NCBI GenBank assembly: GCA_028709985.1
Contig: JAQUTB010000116.1
Location: forward strand, 1-6,122
Origin: Dethiosulfovibrio sp.
GTDB taxonomy: Bacteria > Synergistota > Synergistia > Synergistales > Dethiosulfovibrionaceae
DNA: 6,122 bases
Reading direction: 5' to 3'
Within the stretch, counting starts at the first letter, position 1. Every line of letters begins with the position of its first letter. The translations under genes were made by a program, and so were the position numbers. Positions 1 through 5,196 of the stretch are shown here, in pieces. A model generated the notes under the pieces. The model had not been told where the DNA came from, did not search any database, and saw only the letters and a list, made by a program, of their open reading frames with translations.

Positions 1-265
1 CACGACGGGCCAGCTCGTTATCGAGATCCAGAGAGTTTTCCACCAGAGAGAACCAACTTAAAGGGAAGTCCCTGGCTCCCTCGATATGACCACCTCTGCC
101 TTCATCCGTATCCCAGCCGATAAACTGATGGACAGGACGAACGTCGACAAACTGAACAGATTGGGCCCTAGCCCCATCCTCCACCGATATAACAGGTATC
201 GATCCAGCCATAGCTCCTGTAGTCGCTAAACAAATCGCAACTAACGACAAAAAATATCTCAACAT
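1..265 (-). CDS. Exported rhodanese-like sulfurtransferase, N-terminal part (cut by window edge)
   Basis: Only the first 88 codons are present; the gene runs off the left edge. I translated it from the reverse strand. The N-terminus (residues 1-20) is a classical signal peptide: a basic residue, a hydrophobic core LSLVAICLATTG and an AMA cleavage site before GSIP, so the protein is probably periplasmic. Residues 39-44 read FVDVRP and residues 59-65 read GHIEGAR followed by DFPLSW. These are the two early hallmarks of the rhodanese fold (the DVR motif and the GHIpGA motif). The catalytic cysteine loop would lie further downstream and is not visible, so an inactive rhodanese-like domain is possible. 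The ATG directly abuts the stop codon of the upstream membrane-protein gene. The ribosome binding site GAGGTGC (271-277) lies inside that gene's 3' end. The two genes are therefore co-transcribed and probably translationally coupled. Rhodaneses move sulfane sulfur from thiosulfate or polysulfide; the substrate here is unknown. Confidence 0.8.
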   Translation of the reverse strand, partial: MLRYFLSLVAICLATTGAMAGSIPVISVEDGARAQSVQFVDVRPVHQFIGWDTDEGRGGHIEGARDFPLSWFSLVENSLDLDNELARR

Positions 266-814
266 CTAAAGCACCTCTTTTTCTTTAGAGTAAAAACCAA
301 AGCCCTTTAAAATCAAATAGGCTAAAAAACATGAGAACGTGTAGCTCAAAAAAGACGTAGCAATCTGATCTGAGAGATATCGGTCCATCTCCCCCATCAG
401 GAAGCTCCAATATCCAGAGGAAGGGGTAAAGGCACCGAAAAAGTAGGCCAAGGTAAGGCTTATAGGCTTTTGTAGCGCCGTCAGAACAGCCGCACAGGCT
501 AAAGGGCCCCTCCAGGACCTTCCACTCCTGGCAACCAAGCCGATAATAACCGCCTCGATGGCTCGAGAGGCCATGAGATAACCGATAATACCGCTTCCCA
601 TTCCAACGGTGCTTGAGATAAAGTTAAAGGAGATCGCCCACAAACCACCGGCCCAAGGACCTAAGGCCATGGAAAACAGGGCTGTCCCGCATATACTCAT
701 GCTAACGAACCTAGGCAGGCTAAAAAAGATCGGCCCCACGAGGGTCGCAACCGTCAAGGACAGGGATATAACCGATATAGCCATAGGGAAAAGGACTTTT
801 TTACTCACGGTCAC
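266..814 (-). CDS. Polytopic membrane protein, possibly an ECF-transporter S component
   Basis: From the GTG at 814 the protein is 182 residues long and mostly hydrophobic, with about six likely membrane segments. The first starts near LFPMAISVISL. A second region covers FVSMSICGTALFSMALGPWAGGLWAI, and others include IIGYLMASRAIEAVIIGLVAR, LACAAVLTALQKPISLTLAYFF and ATSFLSYTFSCFLAYLIL; the C-terminus is charged (YSKEKEVL). Small size, six helices and an LGPWAGG turn resemble substrate-binding S components of ECF vitamin transporters, ThiW-like among others. I cannot name the family with certainty, and no EcfA or EcfT gene is in view. The frame stays open up to an ATG at 910, but that ATG has no ribosome binding site. 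A sigma-70 promoter lies within those first 32 codons, and AAAGGGGGTG lies 10 nt before the GTG, so the internal GTG is preferred. A second GTG two codons later (808) is an alternative. The stop TAG abuts the ATG of the rhodanese-like gene. Confidence 0.7.
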   Translation of the reverse strand: MTVSKKVLFPMAISVISLSLTVATLVGPIFFSLPRFVSMSICGTALFSMALGPWAGGLWAISFNFISSTVGMGSGIIGYLMASRAIEAVIIGLVARSGRSWRGPLACAAVLTALQKPISLTLAYFFGAFTPSSGYWSFLMGEMDRYLSDQIATSFLSYTFSCFLAYLILKGFGFYSKEKEVL

Positions 815-824
815 AGCGCTAAAA

Positions 825-834
825 CACCCCCTTT
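825..834 (-). promoter_or_regulatory. Ribosome binding site that sets the GTG start at 814
   Basis: On the minus strand the sequence AAAGGGGGTG matches the anti-Shine-Dalgarno complement AAGGAGGTG with one change. It lies 10 nt before GTG 814. No comparable site precedes the upstream ATG at 910, which makes 814 the better start. Confidence 0.6.
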
Positions 835-865
835 CTTTTGCACAAAGGTCTGATACATCACTGTA

Positions 866-894
866 AGTATACTTTAGGGCGTAAAAATTCTCAA
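866..894 (-). promoter_or_regulatory. Sigma-70 promoter for the membrane protein / rhodanese pair
   Basis: Reading the minus strand, a -35 box TTGAGA (889-894) and a -10 box TATACT (866-871) are separated by exactly 17 bp. Both are close to consensus. The expected transcription start is near 859, giving a leader of about 45 nt before GTG 814. The promoter lies downstream of the apparent ATG at 910, so that ATG would not be in the transcript. Confidence 0.7.
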
Positions 895-918
895 TAGGAA
901 TAAACACCATGATTGAAA

Positions 919-939
919 ATTGATATAAAAAATATCAAT
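919..939. repeat. AT-rich inverted repeat in the divergent intergenic region, candidate operator
   Basis: ATTGATAT (919-926) and ATATCAAT (932-939) form a perfect dyad with 8-bp arms and a 5-nt A-only spacer. It sits about 25 bp upstream of the minus-strand -35 box and upstream of the small plus-strand gene, where a regulator of either direction could bind. It could also be an AT-rich upstream element. No protein is assigned. Confidence 0.4.
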
Positions 940-964
940 ATAGATTATTCTATCTCATAGAAAA

Positions 965-1003
965 ACCTCCCTATCCTGTTAGAATGTAACAGGATAGGGA
1001 GGT
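965..1003. promoter_or_regulatory. Perfect 16-bp-arm dyad with a -10-like element in its centre
   Basis: The arms 965-980 and 988-1003 are perfect reverse complements around a 7-nt centre AGAATGT. The right arm contains AGGGAGG, the ribosome binding site of the gene starting at 1011. The centre carries TGTTAGAAT (977-985), an extended -10 element with five of six consensus bases in TAGAAT. No clear -35 is visible. If transcription starts near 992, the left arm is not transcribed and the dyad would act as a DNA operator. If it starts upstream, the RNA would lock the ribosome binding site in a hairpin. Read on the minus strand, the hairpin is followed by TTTTT (965-961), so it could also stop antisense transcription. 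The structure is certain; its role is open. Confidence 0.6.
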
Positions 1004-1010
1004 GAGAAAC

Positions 1011-1223
1011 ATGTCTGAAACGCAGAAGCTGGTGGAAAAGATAGAGGCCATAGCGGCGGATCCTAAGGCAGCACCGGGAGCGATCGACGGAGCCCTCAAC
1101 GAGATGGTGACCTTGCTGAACACCCAGCCCAACGGCTGGGACCTCTGCACCGACAAGGTTCGCTTTCTGCTTAACGAGAGGTTCTGCTACAACGGGCCCT
1201 CGGCCTACGGCAAGTACCGGTAA
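1011..1223 (+). CDS. Small hypothetical protein, 70 residues
   Basis: I do not recognise the family. The ATG at 1011 is preferred over the GTG three codons earlier (1002) because AGGGAGGT (996-1003) lies 7 nt before it, while the GTG lies inside that ribosome binding site. The protein begins MSETQKLVEKIEAIAADP, a probable amphipathic helix. A second likely helix covers about residues 22-37 (GAIDGALNEMVTLLNT). It ends in an aromatic and cysteine-containing segment with W43, C46, F59, C59-60 region (FCY) and YGKYR at the C-terminus. There is no signal peptide or membrane segment, so it should be cytosolic. Codon use is the same as in the neighbouring ABC operon, with G/C-rich third positions, which supports real coding. 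It is a single-gene unit: its own upstream dyad, and a terminator starting right after the TAA. Confidence 0.7.
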   Translation: MSETQKLVEKIEAIAADPKAAPGAIDGALNEMVTLLNTQPNGWDLCTDKVRFLLNERFCYNGPSAYGKYR

Positions 1224-1263
1224 TGAAAAAAGGGACGCCTCCATGAGAGCGTCCCTTTTTTCA
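1224..1263 (+). terminator. Strong rho-independent terminator, probably bidirectional
   Basis: The arms 1224-1238 and 1249-1263 form a perfect 15-bp stem with a 10-nt loop. The G/C core is GGGACGC/GCGTCCC, and the outer part is an A-run pairing with a T-run, so it has a U-tract in either direction. It begins immediately after the stop codon of the 70-residue gene and separates it from the ABC operon. Confidence 0.9.
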
Positions 1264-1309
1264 TGGGCGCATGCTACCGTGATGGATCACCTCGAACAAT
1301 ATGGGTTAA

Positions 1310-1340
1310 GTGCTACTATTTTACAGATATGTGCTATAAT
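1310..1340 (+). promoter_or_regulatory. Extended -10 promoter of the ABC operon, with an upstream imperfect repeat
   Basis: TGCTATAAT (1332-1340) is a perfect extended -10 element; no good -35 is seen at the right distance. Transcription would start near 1347, giving a leader of about 33 nt. An imperfect copy, GTGCTACTAT (1310-1319), lies exactly 21 bp upstream of GTGCTATAAT (1331-1340). The copy may be a second, weaker -10 or half of a tandem binding site. Confidence 0.65.
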
Positions 1341-1379
1341 TGCGTCCTAAAAAATCGACCAGACACAGGAGGAACGACT

Positions 1380-2495
1380 ATGAAAAGAACGAGGCTTATC
1401 TCCATCTTCTTCGCGCTGCTTATCGCCCTACAGGCCTGCTCGCCTTCAACGGCCAGCACACTATCCGTCTCGGACATCACAGGACGAGAGGTAACCGTAA
1501 AGCAGCCTGTGGAGAGGGTAGTGCTCACCTTCAATTTTGAGGAGTACATCGCCGCAACAGGGGAGGAGGGCATATCGAAAATAGCCGGATGGTCCACCCA
1601 ATATTGGAAAGGGCGCAGACAGTCGACCTGGGACGCCTTCTCCAAAAGGTTTCCCATAGGGGACATACCGGACGTGGGATACGTCCAAAAAAACAGCTTC
1701 AACGTCGAGGCAGTCATGGCACTGAGGCCTGACGTTGTATTCATGCCGCAAAACGACCTCAAGCTGGTCCAGGACGAGCTTAAGAGGCTTGAGGGAGCTG
1801 GCATCCCTGTGGTGTTCGTGGATTATCACGCCCAGACCCTGGAAAACCACGTAAAGAGCACCTTGCTGTTCGGCAAGATCATGGGAGCAGAGGGAAGGGC
1901 TCAGGAGCTCGTCGAATACTACACCCGTAATTTTAAGGCCGTTCAGGACAGGGTGGCGGATATCTCCGGCCCAAGGCCCAGGGTATACATGGAGTTCAGC
2001 GGAAACCAGGCAGGGCCGGAGGTCTACGGACCGACCTGGGGCAAAAAGATGTGGGGTGGGATAATAGAGAACTGCCGAGGGGACAACATAGCCAGGGACC
2101 TGGTCCCCGGAGCCAACGGAGACATCCAACCAGAGCAGGTCCTCGCGGCCAACCCGGACGTCATAATTTTCGCTGGGAACTACGTCGGAGACTCGGCCAA
2201 GAACGTTGGACTCGGCTACGAGGCGAAGAAAGAGCTGGTTCTCGCAAATCTGGAGGGATATAAAGGTAGACCGGGTTGGGAGGGCCTTAACGCCGTGAGG
2301 GAAAACCGTATGGGAGCCCTCTATCACGACCTTTCCAGACACATCTTCGACGTAGCTGGGATGCAGTTTATAGCCAAAAAGCTCTATCCTGAGTCCTTCT
2401 CCGACCTGGATCCCCAGGCGACCCTGCAGGAGTTCTACGACAGGTTTTTCCCCATAGAGATGACAGGGACCTTCATGGTGGAGCTGAACAGATAG
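1380..2495 (+). CDS. ABC importer solute-binding lipoprotein, FepB/BtuF type
   Basis: The protein has 371 residues and captures a metal complex (siderophore, heme, cobalamin or similar) for the permease and ATPase encoded just downstream. Residues 1-20 form a lipoprotein signal, MKRTR plus a hydrophobic stretch ending in LQAC, so Cys20 would be lipidated. DITGREVTV followed by VERVV (about 32-48) is the usual opening of the class III periplasmic-binding domain (PF01497). NVEAVMALRPDVVF (108-121) and QPEQVLAANPDVIIF (250-264) are the matching strand motifs of the two lobes. The length is somewhat above that of typical BtuF proteins and fits siderophore-type members. The frame is open from 1263, but AGGAGG (1367-1372) lies 7 nt before ATG 1380 and the signal peptide starts there. 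Residues 71-105 are rich in Trp, Tyr and Arg and may help shape the ligand site. The substrate cannot be determined from this sequence. Confidence 0.9.
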   Translation: MKRTRLISIFFALLIALQACSPSTASTLSVSDITGREVTVKQPVERVVLTFNFEEYIAATGEEGISKIAGWSTQYWKGRRQSTWDAFSKRFPIGDIPDVGYVQKNSFNVEAVMALRPDVVFMPQNDLKLVQDELKRLEGAGIPVVFVDYHAQTLENHVKSTLLFGKIMGAEGRAQELVEYYTRNFKAVQDRVADISGPRPRVYMEFSGNQAGPEVYGPTWGKKMWGGIIENCRGDNIARDLVPGANGDIQPEQVLAANPDVIIFAGNYVGDSAKNVGLGYEAKKELVLANLEGYKGRPGWEGLNAVRENRMGALYHDLSRHIFDVAGMQFIAKKLYPESFSDLDPQATLQEFYDRFFPIEMTGTFMVELNR

Positions 2496-2496
2496 G

Positions 2497-3549
2497 ATGT
2501 GCTCCACCGGCCTTGAGGGACAACGAATTTACCGGGCTGTAAACCGTCGCAGGTGGGTATCCATATCGGTGCTGCTCAGCCTGACGACTTTTTTCGCCCT
2601 GATCGACGTGACGACAGGTGTTGCCAATATAGATATCCCCACGGTTATTTCAGCCCTGCTATCACCGGACACCGTGAATGGTATGACTAGGACCATAGTC
2701 TGGACCATGAGGCTCCCTGTTGCCTTGACCGCCGTGGCGGTAGGGGCCTCTTTAGGCTTGGCAGGTGCGGTCATGCAGACCATATTGGGCAACCCACTTG
2801 CCAGTCCCTATACCCTGGGGGTGGGCGCCGGTGCAGGATTCGGGGCGTCCCTGGCAATAGTTCTGAGCGGGGCGATCTTGCCCTCGGCGGGAAGCCTCCT
2901 TATCCCCATAAACGCCTTTCTATTCGCCCTGGTCGTGTGTATGTCCATCTACGCCATGGGCCGTATCGGCGGGATGAGCACCGAGAGCATGATCCTGTCC
3001 GGCATAGCCATGCTGTTTTTATTCCAGGCCCTTCAGGCCCTGCTTCAGTACTACGCCACCGAGGGCGACGTTCAGGCCATAGTGTTTTGGACCTTCGGCA
3101 ACCTCCAGAAGACCACCTGGGGAAAGCTTTCTCTCATCATGGCGGTCCTGGTGGCGGTGACGCCCCTCATAATGGCCGACTCATGGAGATACACCGCCCT
3201 GATGCTCGGCGATGAGAAGGCGGAAAGCCTGGGGATATCCGTCGAGCCCCTCAAGGTAAAGGCCTTCGTCCTGATCTCCCTTCTCTCCGCCTCAGCGGTG
3301 TGTTTTGTGGGAACCATAGGGTTTATAGGTCTGGCTGGCCCCCATATAGCCAGAATGCTGTCGGGGGACGATCAGAGGTTTTTCCTCCCCATGTCGTCCC
3401 TCTGCGGAGCAATGATAATGGCCCTGTCCTCGGTGATAAGCAAATCGGTGATACCTGGAAGCGTCTTTCCAATAGGGATAATCACGTCGATTATTGGGGT
3501 TCCCTTCTTCTTCGTCCTGATAGTCTACAGGCAAAGGTCGTGGCGATAG
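2497..3549 (+). CDS. ABC importer permease, FecCD family
   Basis: This is the membrane subunit that passes the ligand delivered by the binding protein across the inner membrane. The 350 residues match the usual FecCD/BtuC length, with about nine or ten hydrophobic segments. Family hallmarks are visible: RLP (72-74), the MQTILGNPLASPYTLGVGAGAG stretch (93-114), ALMLGDEKAESLGI (234-247), the cytoplasmic coupling region GTIGFIGLAGPHIARML (272-288), and a C-terminal IIGVPFFFVLIV. The start ATG is 1 nt after the stop of the binding-protein gene. The only ribosome-binding match, GGTGGAG in that gene's end, is about 13 nt away, so translational coupling is likely. The N-terminus before the first helix (about 20 residues, RRRW) is basic, consistent with a cytoplasmic start. 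The stop TAG abuts the ATPase ATG. No key motif is missing. Confidence 0.95.
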   Translation: MCSTGLEGQRIYRAVNRRRWVSISVLLSLTTFFALIDVTTGVANIDIPTVISALLSPDTVNGMTRTIVWTMRLPVALTAVAVGASLGLAGAVMQTILGNPLASPYTLGVGAGAGFGASLAIVLSGAILPSAGSLLIPINAFLFALVVCMSIYAMGRIGGMSTESMILSGIAMLFLFQALQALLQYYATEGDVQAIVFWTFGNLQKTTWGKLSLIMAVLVAVTPLIMADSWRYTALMLGDEKAESLGISVEPLKVKAFVLISLLSASAVCFVGTIGFIGLAGPHIARMLSGDDQRFFLPMSSLCGAMIMALSSVISKSVIPGSVFPIGIITSIIGVPFFFVLIVYRQRSWR

Positions 3550-4323
3550 ATGGGACTCTCAGTGGAAGGACTCAGCTTCTCCTACAGGAATTTTGACGTG
3601 TTAAAAGACGTCTCCTTCTCCGCACCAAAAGGCGAGATAACCACCGTGATAGGGCCCAACGGAGCGGGCAAAACCACCCTGCTGAAGTCTATCGCCGGAA
3701 TTCTAGAGGCCCAGGGAACGGTCAAGATCGACGGCAGAGACAGGGAGTCCTATCCTAAGCGTCAGTTCAGGAGGATGCTCAGCTACATGACCCAGGGCAA
3801 TTCCTCCACATCGTCACTCTCGGTTTTCGAGGTGGTTCTTCTGGGAAGGGTCCAGACCCTATCCCTGAGGGTCCAGAAGGAAGACATTTCAAAGACCTGG
3901 GCCATCCTGAGGGAGATGTCCATATCTGACCTGGCTGAGAGGCCCTTCAAAAAGCTCAGCGGAGGTCAGCAGAGGTTGGTATCAATAGCCCAGACCTTGG
4001 TATGCGATCCGAAGGTACTCATACTGGACGAGCCGACGGCAAACCTGGACCTCCAAAACGAGCTCGAGGTCCTTGAACTGATAGGCAGATACACCGTGAG
4101 CAGGGAGACCACCACCATAATGACACTCCACGACCTGAACATGGCGGCTCGACACTCCCAAAAGCTGGTTTTACTTAAATCCGGCAGGGTTTGGACCCAA
4201 GGGGCTCCAGATCATGTTCTGTCGGAGAGGACCATCGAGGAAACCTACGGCGTTCTGTCCCGCCTTATCAAGGGATCAAAAGGGGAAACCATGGTCTTTC
4301 CAATGGCCTCGGTGAGAGCGTAG
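3550..4323 (+). CDS. ABC importer ATP-binding protein, FepC/FecE/BtuD type
   Basis: This cytoplasmic ATPase of 257 residues should power the FecCD-type permease encoded directly before it. All catalytic elements are intact: Walker A GPNGAGKTT (35-43), Q-loop Q82 in YMTQG, signature LSGGQQ (136-141), Walker B VLILDEP (156-162) with E161, D-loop ANLDL, and the switch histidine H194 in TLHDLN. The segment ending RLIKGSKGETMVFPMASVRA is a short family-variable tail. The ATG follows the permease stop with no gap. The ribosome binding site is weak (AAAGG about 12 nt upstream), so coupling to permease translation is likely. It is the last gene of the operon; a terminator begins 7 nt after its stop. 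Length and motif order are typical of the siderophore/heme/B12 importer ATPases, but they do not reveal the substrate. Confidence 0.95.
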   Translation: MGLSVEGLSFSYRNFDVLKDVSFSAPKGEITTVIGPNGAGKTTLLKSIAGILEAQGTVKIDGRDRESYPKRQFRRMLSYMTQGNSSTSSLSVFEVVLLGRVQTLSLRVQKEDISKTWAILREMSISDLAERPFKKLSGGQQRLVSIAQTLVCDPKVLILDEPTANLDLQNELEVLELIGRYTVSRETTTIMTLHDLNMAARHSQKLVLLKSGRVWTQGAPDHVLSERTIEETYGVLSRLIKGSKGETMVFPMASVRA

Positions 4324-4330
4324 AATATGT

Positions 4331-4366
4331 CAAAGGAAGGGGCCGATCGTTAGGTCCCTTCCTTTG
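4331..4366 (+). terminator. Rho-independent terminator of the ABC operon
   Basis: The arms 4331-4344 and 4353-4366 pair over 14 bp, all Watson-Crick except one G-U, around an 8-nt loop. The tail TATTGTCTAATTTT is T-rich but interrupted. It lies just after the ATPase stop codon. The -35-like box of the next gene overlaps the end of the right arm. Confidence 0.8.
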
Positions 4367-4391
4367 TATTGTCTAATTTTAGTGCTACACT
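4364..4391 (+). promoter_or_regulatory. Probable promoter for the 201-residue coiled-coil protein
   Basis: TGCTACACT (4383-4391) is an extended -10 element, with a partial -35 TTGTAT (4364-4369) 16 bp upstream. The expected start near 4398 leaves a leader of about 37 nt. The preceding AGTGCTAC (4381-4388) is identical to the upstream repeat in the ABC promoter (1309-1316). Confidence 0.5.
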
Positions 4392-4420
4392 ACAAACGAT
4401 AGGGAATACACTATATAAGC

Positions 4421-4428
4421 GAGGAGGG
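4421..4428 (+). promoter_or_regulatory. Ribosome binding site fixing the ATG at 4435
   Basis: GAGGAGGG lies 6 nt before ATG 4435. A longer frame open from TTG 4369 would start inside the terminator tail and upstream of the predicted transcription start, so ATG 4435 is chosen. Confidence 0.8.
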
Positions 4429-4434
4429 ATTCGA

Positions 4435-5040
4435 ATGTCAGTGGGATCGGTAGACAACACAATCCAGCAGCAAAATCCTTACGCAAACAGAGCGATAAAG
4501 CCTCAGGACGAAGAGGCAGAGGGGAAGGTCGAAGGCACGGGAAAAACCGAACCGAGTAAACCAAGCCAACCTCAAGGTTCGCAGGACGAGTACATTCCCA
4601 GCAGCGATAAGCAGGAAAAGGCTTCCGGCGTTTACAGGCTAGAAAAAGACGAAAACGGCAACCAAAAGGCAACCGTAGATCGCCCTGCAACGGCGGAAAA
4701 AGAGACGGAAGAACAGACGGAGAGTCCAGCGAAAAACGAGGAATCGTCAGAGACTGCCGAGGGATCGCAAAAAAACGGAGGCAAGCCTACAAAAAGCGGC
4801 GAAGCCCCAAAAAGCGATGACGAAGGGACGTCATCAACCACCACCAACACCGACAGCGTCGACGCGGAGATCAAAAAACTAAAAGAACGAAGAGCACAGC
4901 TACAAAAACAGCTACAGAACGCCCAAGGAGACGAAGAGCAGCGCAAGAGCGTGGAAAGACAGCTCGCTCAAGTTGACTCAGAGATAGCTTCCAAGGATAA
5001 CGACGCTTACAGAAAACAGAACGCAACCTACAGCGTTTAA
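4435..5040 (+). CDS. Hydrophilic, probably disordered protein with C-terminal coiled coil
   Basis: The 201-residue product is not one I can name. It has no signal peptide or membrane segment and contains no Cys, Trp, Phe or His, and no Met after the start. Residues 21-140 are dominated by Glu, Lys, Ser, Thr, Pro and Gly and should be disordered. Two short islands look ordered: DEYIPSSDK (51-59) and SGVYRLEKDENGNQK (64-78). Residues 141-187, from SVDAEIKKLKERRAQLQKQL onward, have a heptad pattern and should form a coiled coil. The C-terminus is SKDNDAYRKQNATYSV. This layout (Y/IPS motif, coiled coil, KDNDxYR end) resembles small uncharacterised proteins of anaerobic Bacillota that I recall only vaguely; that link is weak. 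It stands alone between two terminators. It is slightly AT-richer than the ABC genes. Confidence 0.75.
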   Translation: MSVGSVDNTIQQQNPYANRAIKPQDEEAEGKVEGTGKTEPSKPSQPQGSQDEYIPSSDKQEKASGVYRLEKDENGNQKATVDRPATAEKETEEQTESPAKNEESSETAEGSQKNGGKPTKSGEAPKSDDEGTSSTTTNTDSVDAEIKKLKERRAQLQKQLQNAQGDEEQRKSVERQLAQVDSEIASKDNDAYRKQNATYSV

Positions 5041-5082
5041 CTTAAAGAAAAGTTCACCATAGGACGTAACGTTTGGTCGGTC

Positions 5083-5121
5083 AAGGGAGGGCTATTGGAG
5101 ATTTTCCAGTAGCCCTCCCTT
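5083..5121 (+). terminator. Rho-independent terminator after the coiled-coil protein gene
   Basis: The arms 5083-5099 and 5105-5121 form a 17-bp stem with one U-G pair and a 5-nt loop (GATTT). The stem carries the GGGAGGGC/GCCCTCCC core and runs into TTTTT (5120-5124). It lies 42 nt after the stop codon at 5038-5040. Confidence 0.9.
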
Positions 5122-5181
5122 TTTCCAAGATGGCACGAAATTTCTTTCTATAAATTCACAGGTGCAGACGAGAGCAAAACA

Positions 5182-5190
5182 TGTTATATT
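5182..5190 (+). promoter_or_regulatory. Possible extended -10 promoter for metN
   Basis: TGTTATATT is an extended -10 element (TGn followed by TATATT, five of six consensus bases). No matching -35 is present. A start near 5197 would give a metN leader of about 108 nt. TTGACG (5245-5250) could be a -35 for a closer start, but only AT-rich, poor -10 candidates follow it. Confidence 0.4.
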
Positions 5191-5196
5191 CCTACC

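Noticed and set aside
945..1244. 99-codon and 61-codon open frames on the minus strand across the small gene
   Set aside because: They are antisense to the 70-residue gene, which has a matching ribosome binding site and typical codon use, and they run through the terminator and the dyad.
1263..1379. N-terminal extension of the solute-binding protein from 1263
   Set aside because: It starts at the end of the terminator and reads through the promoter. The ribosome binding site and lipoprotein signal both point to ATG 1380.
1264..1379. Fur box in front of the ABC importer
   Set aside because: No GATAATGATAATCATTATC-like symmetry is present; only the GTGCTA repeat was found.
1461..2507. Long open frame of 348 codons on the minus strand
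   Set aside because: It lies entirely opposite the solute-binding protein gene, whose motifs, signal peptide and ribosome binding site are clear. The antisense product has no recognisable domain.
4412..4417. TATATA as the -10 of the coiled-coil protein gene
   Set aside because: Transcription would start within the ribosome binding site at 4421-4428; the element at 4383-4391 fits better.
4369..4434. 22-codon extension of the coiled-coil protein starting with TTG
   Set aside because: It begins in the tail of the ABC terminator and upstream of the likely transcription start; ATG 4435 has a near-ideal ribosome binding site.
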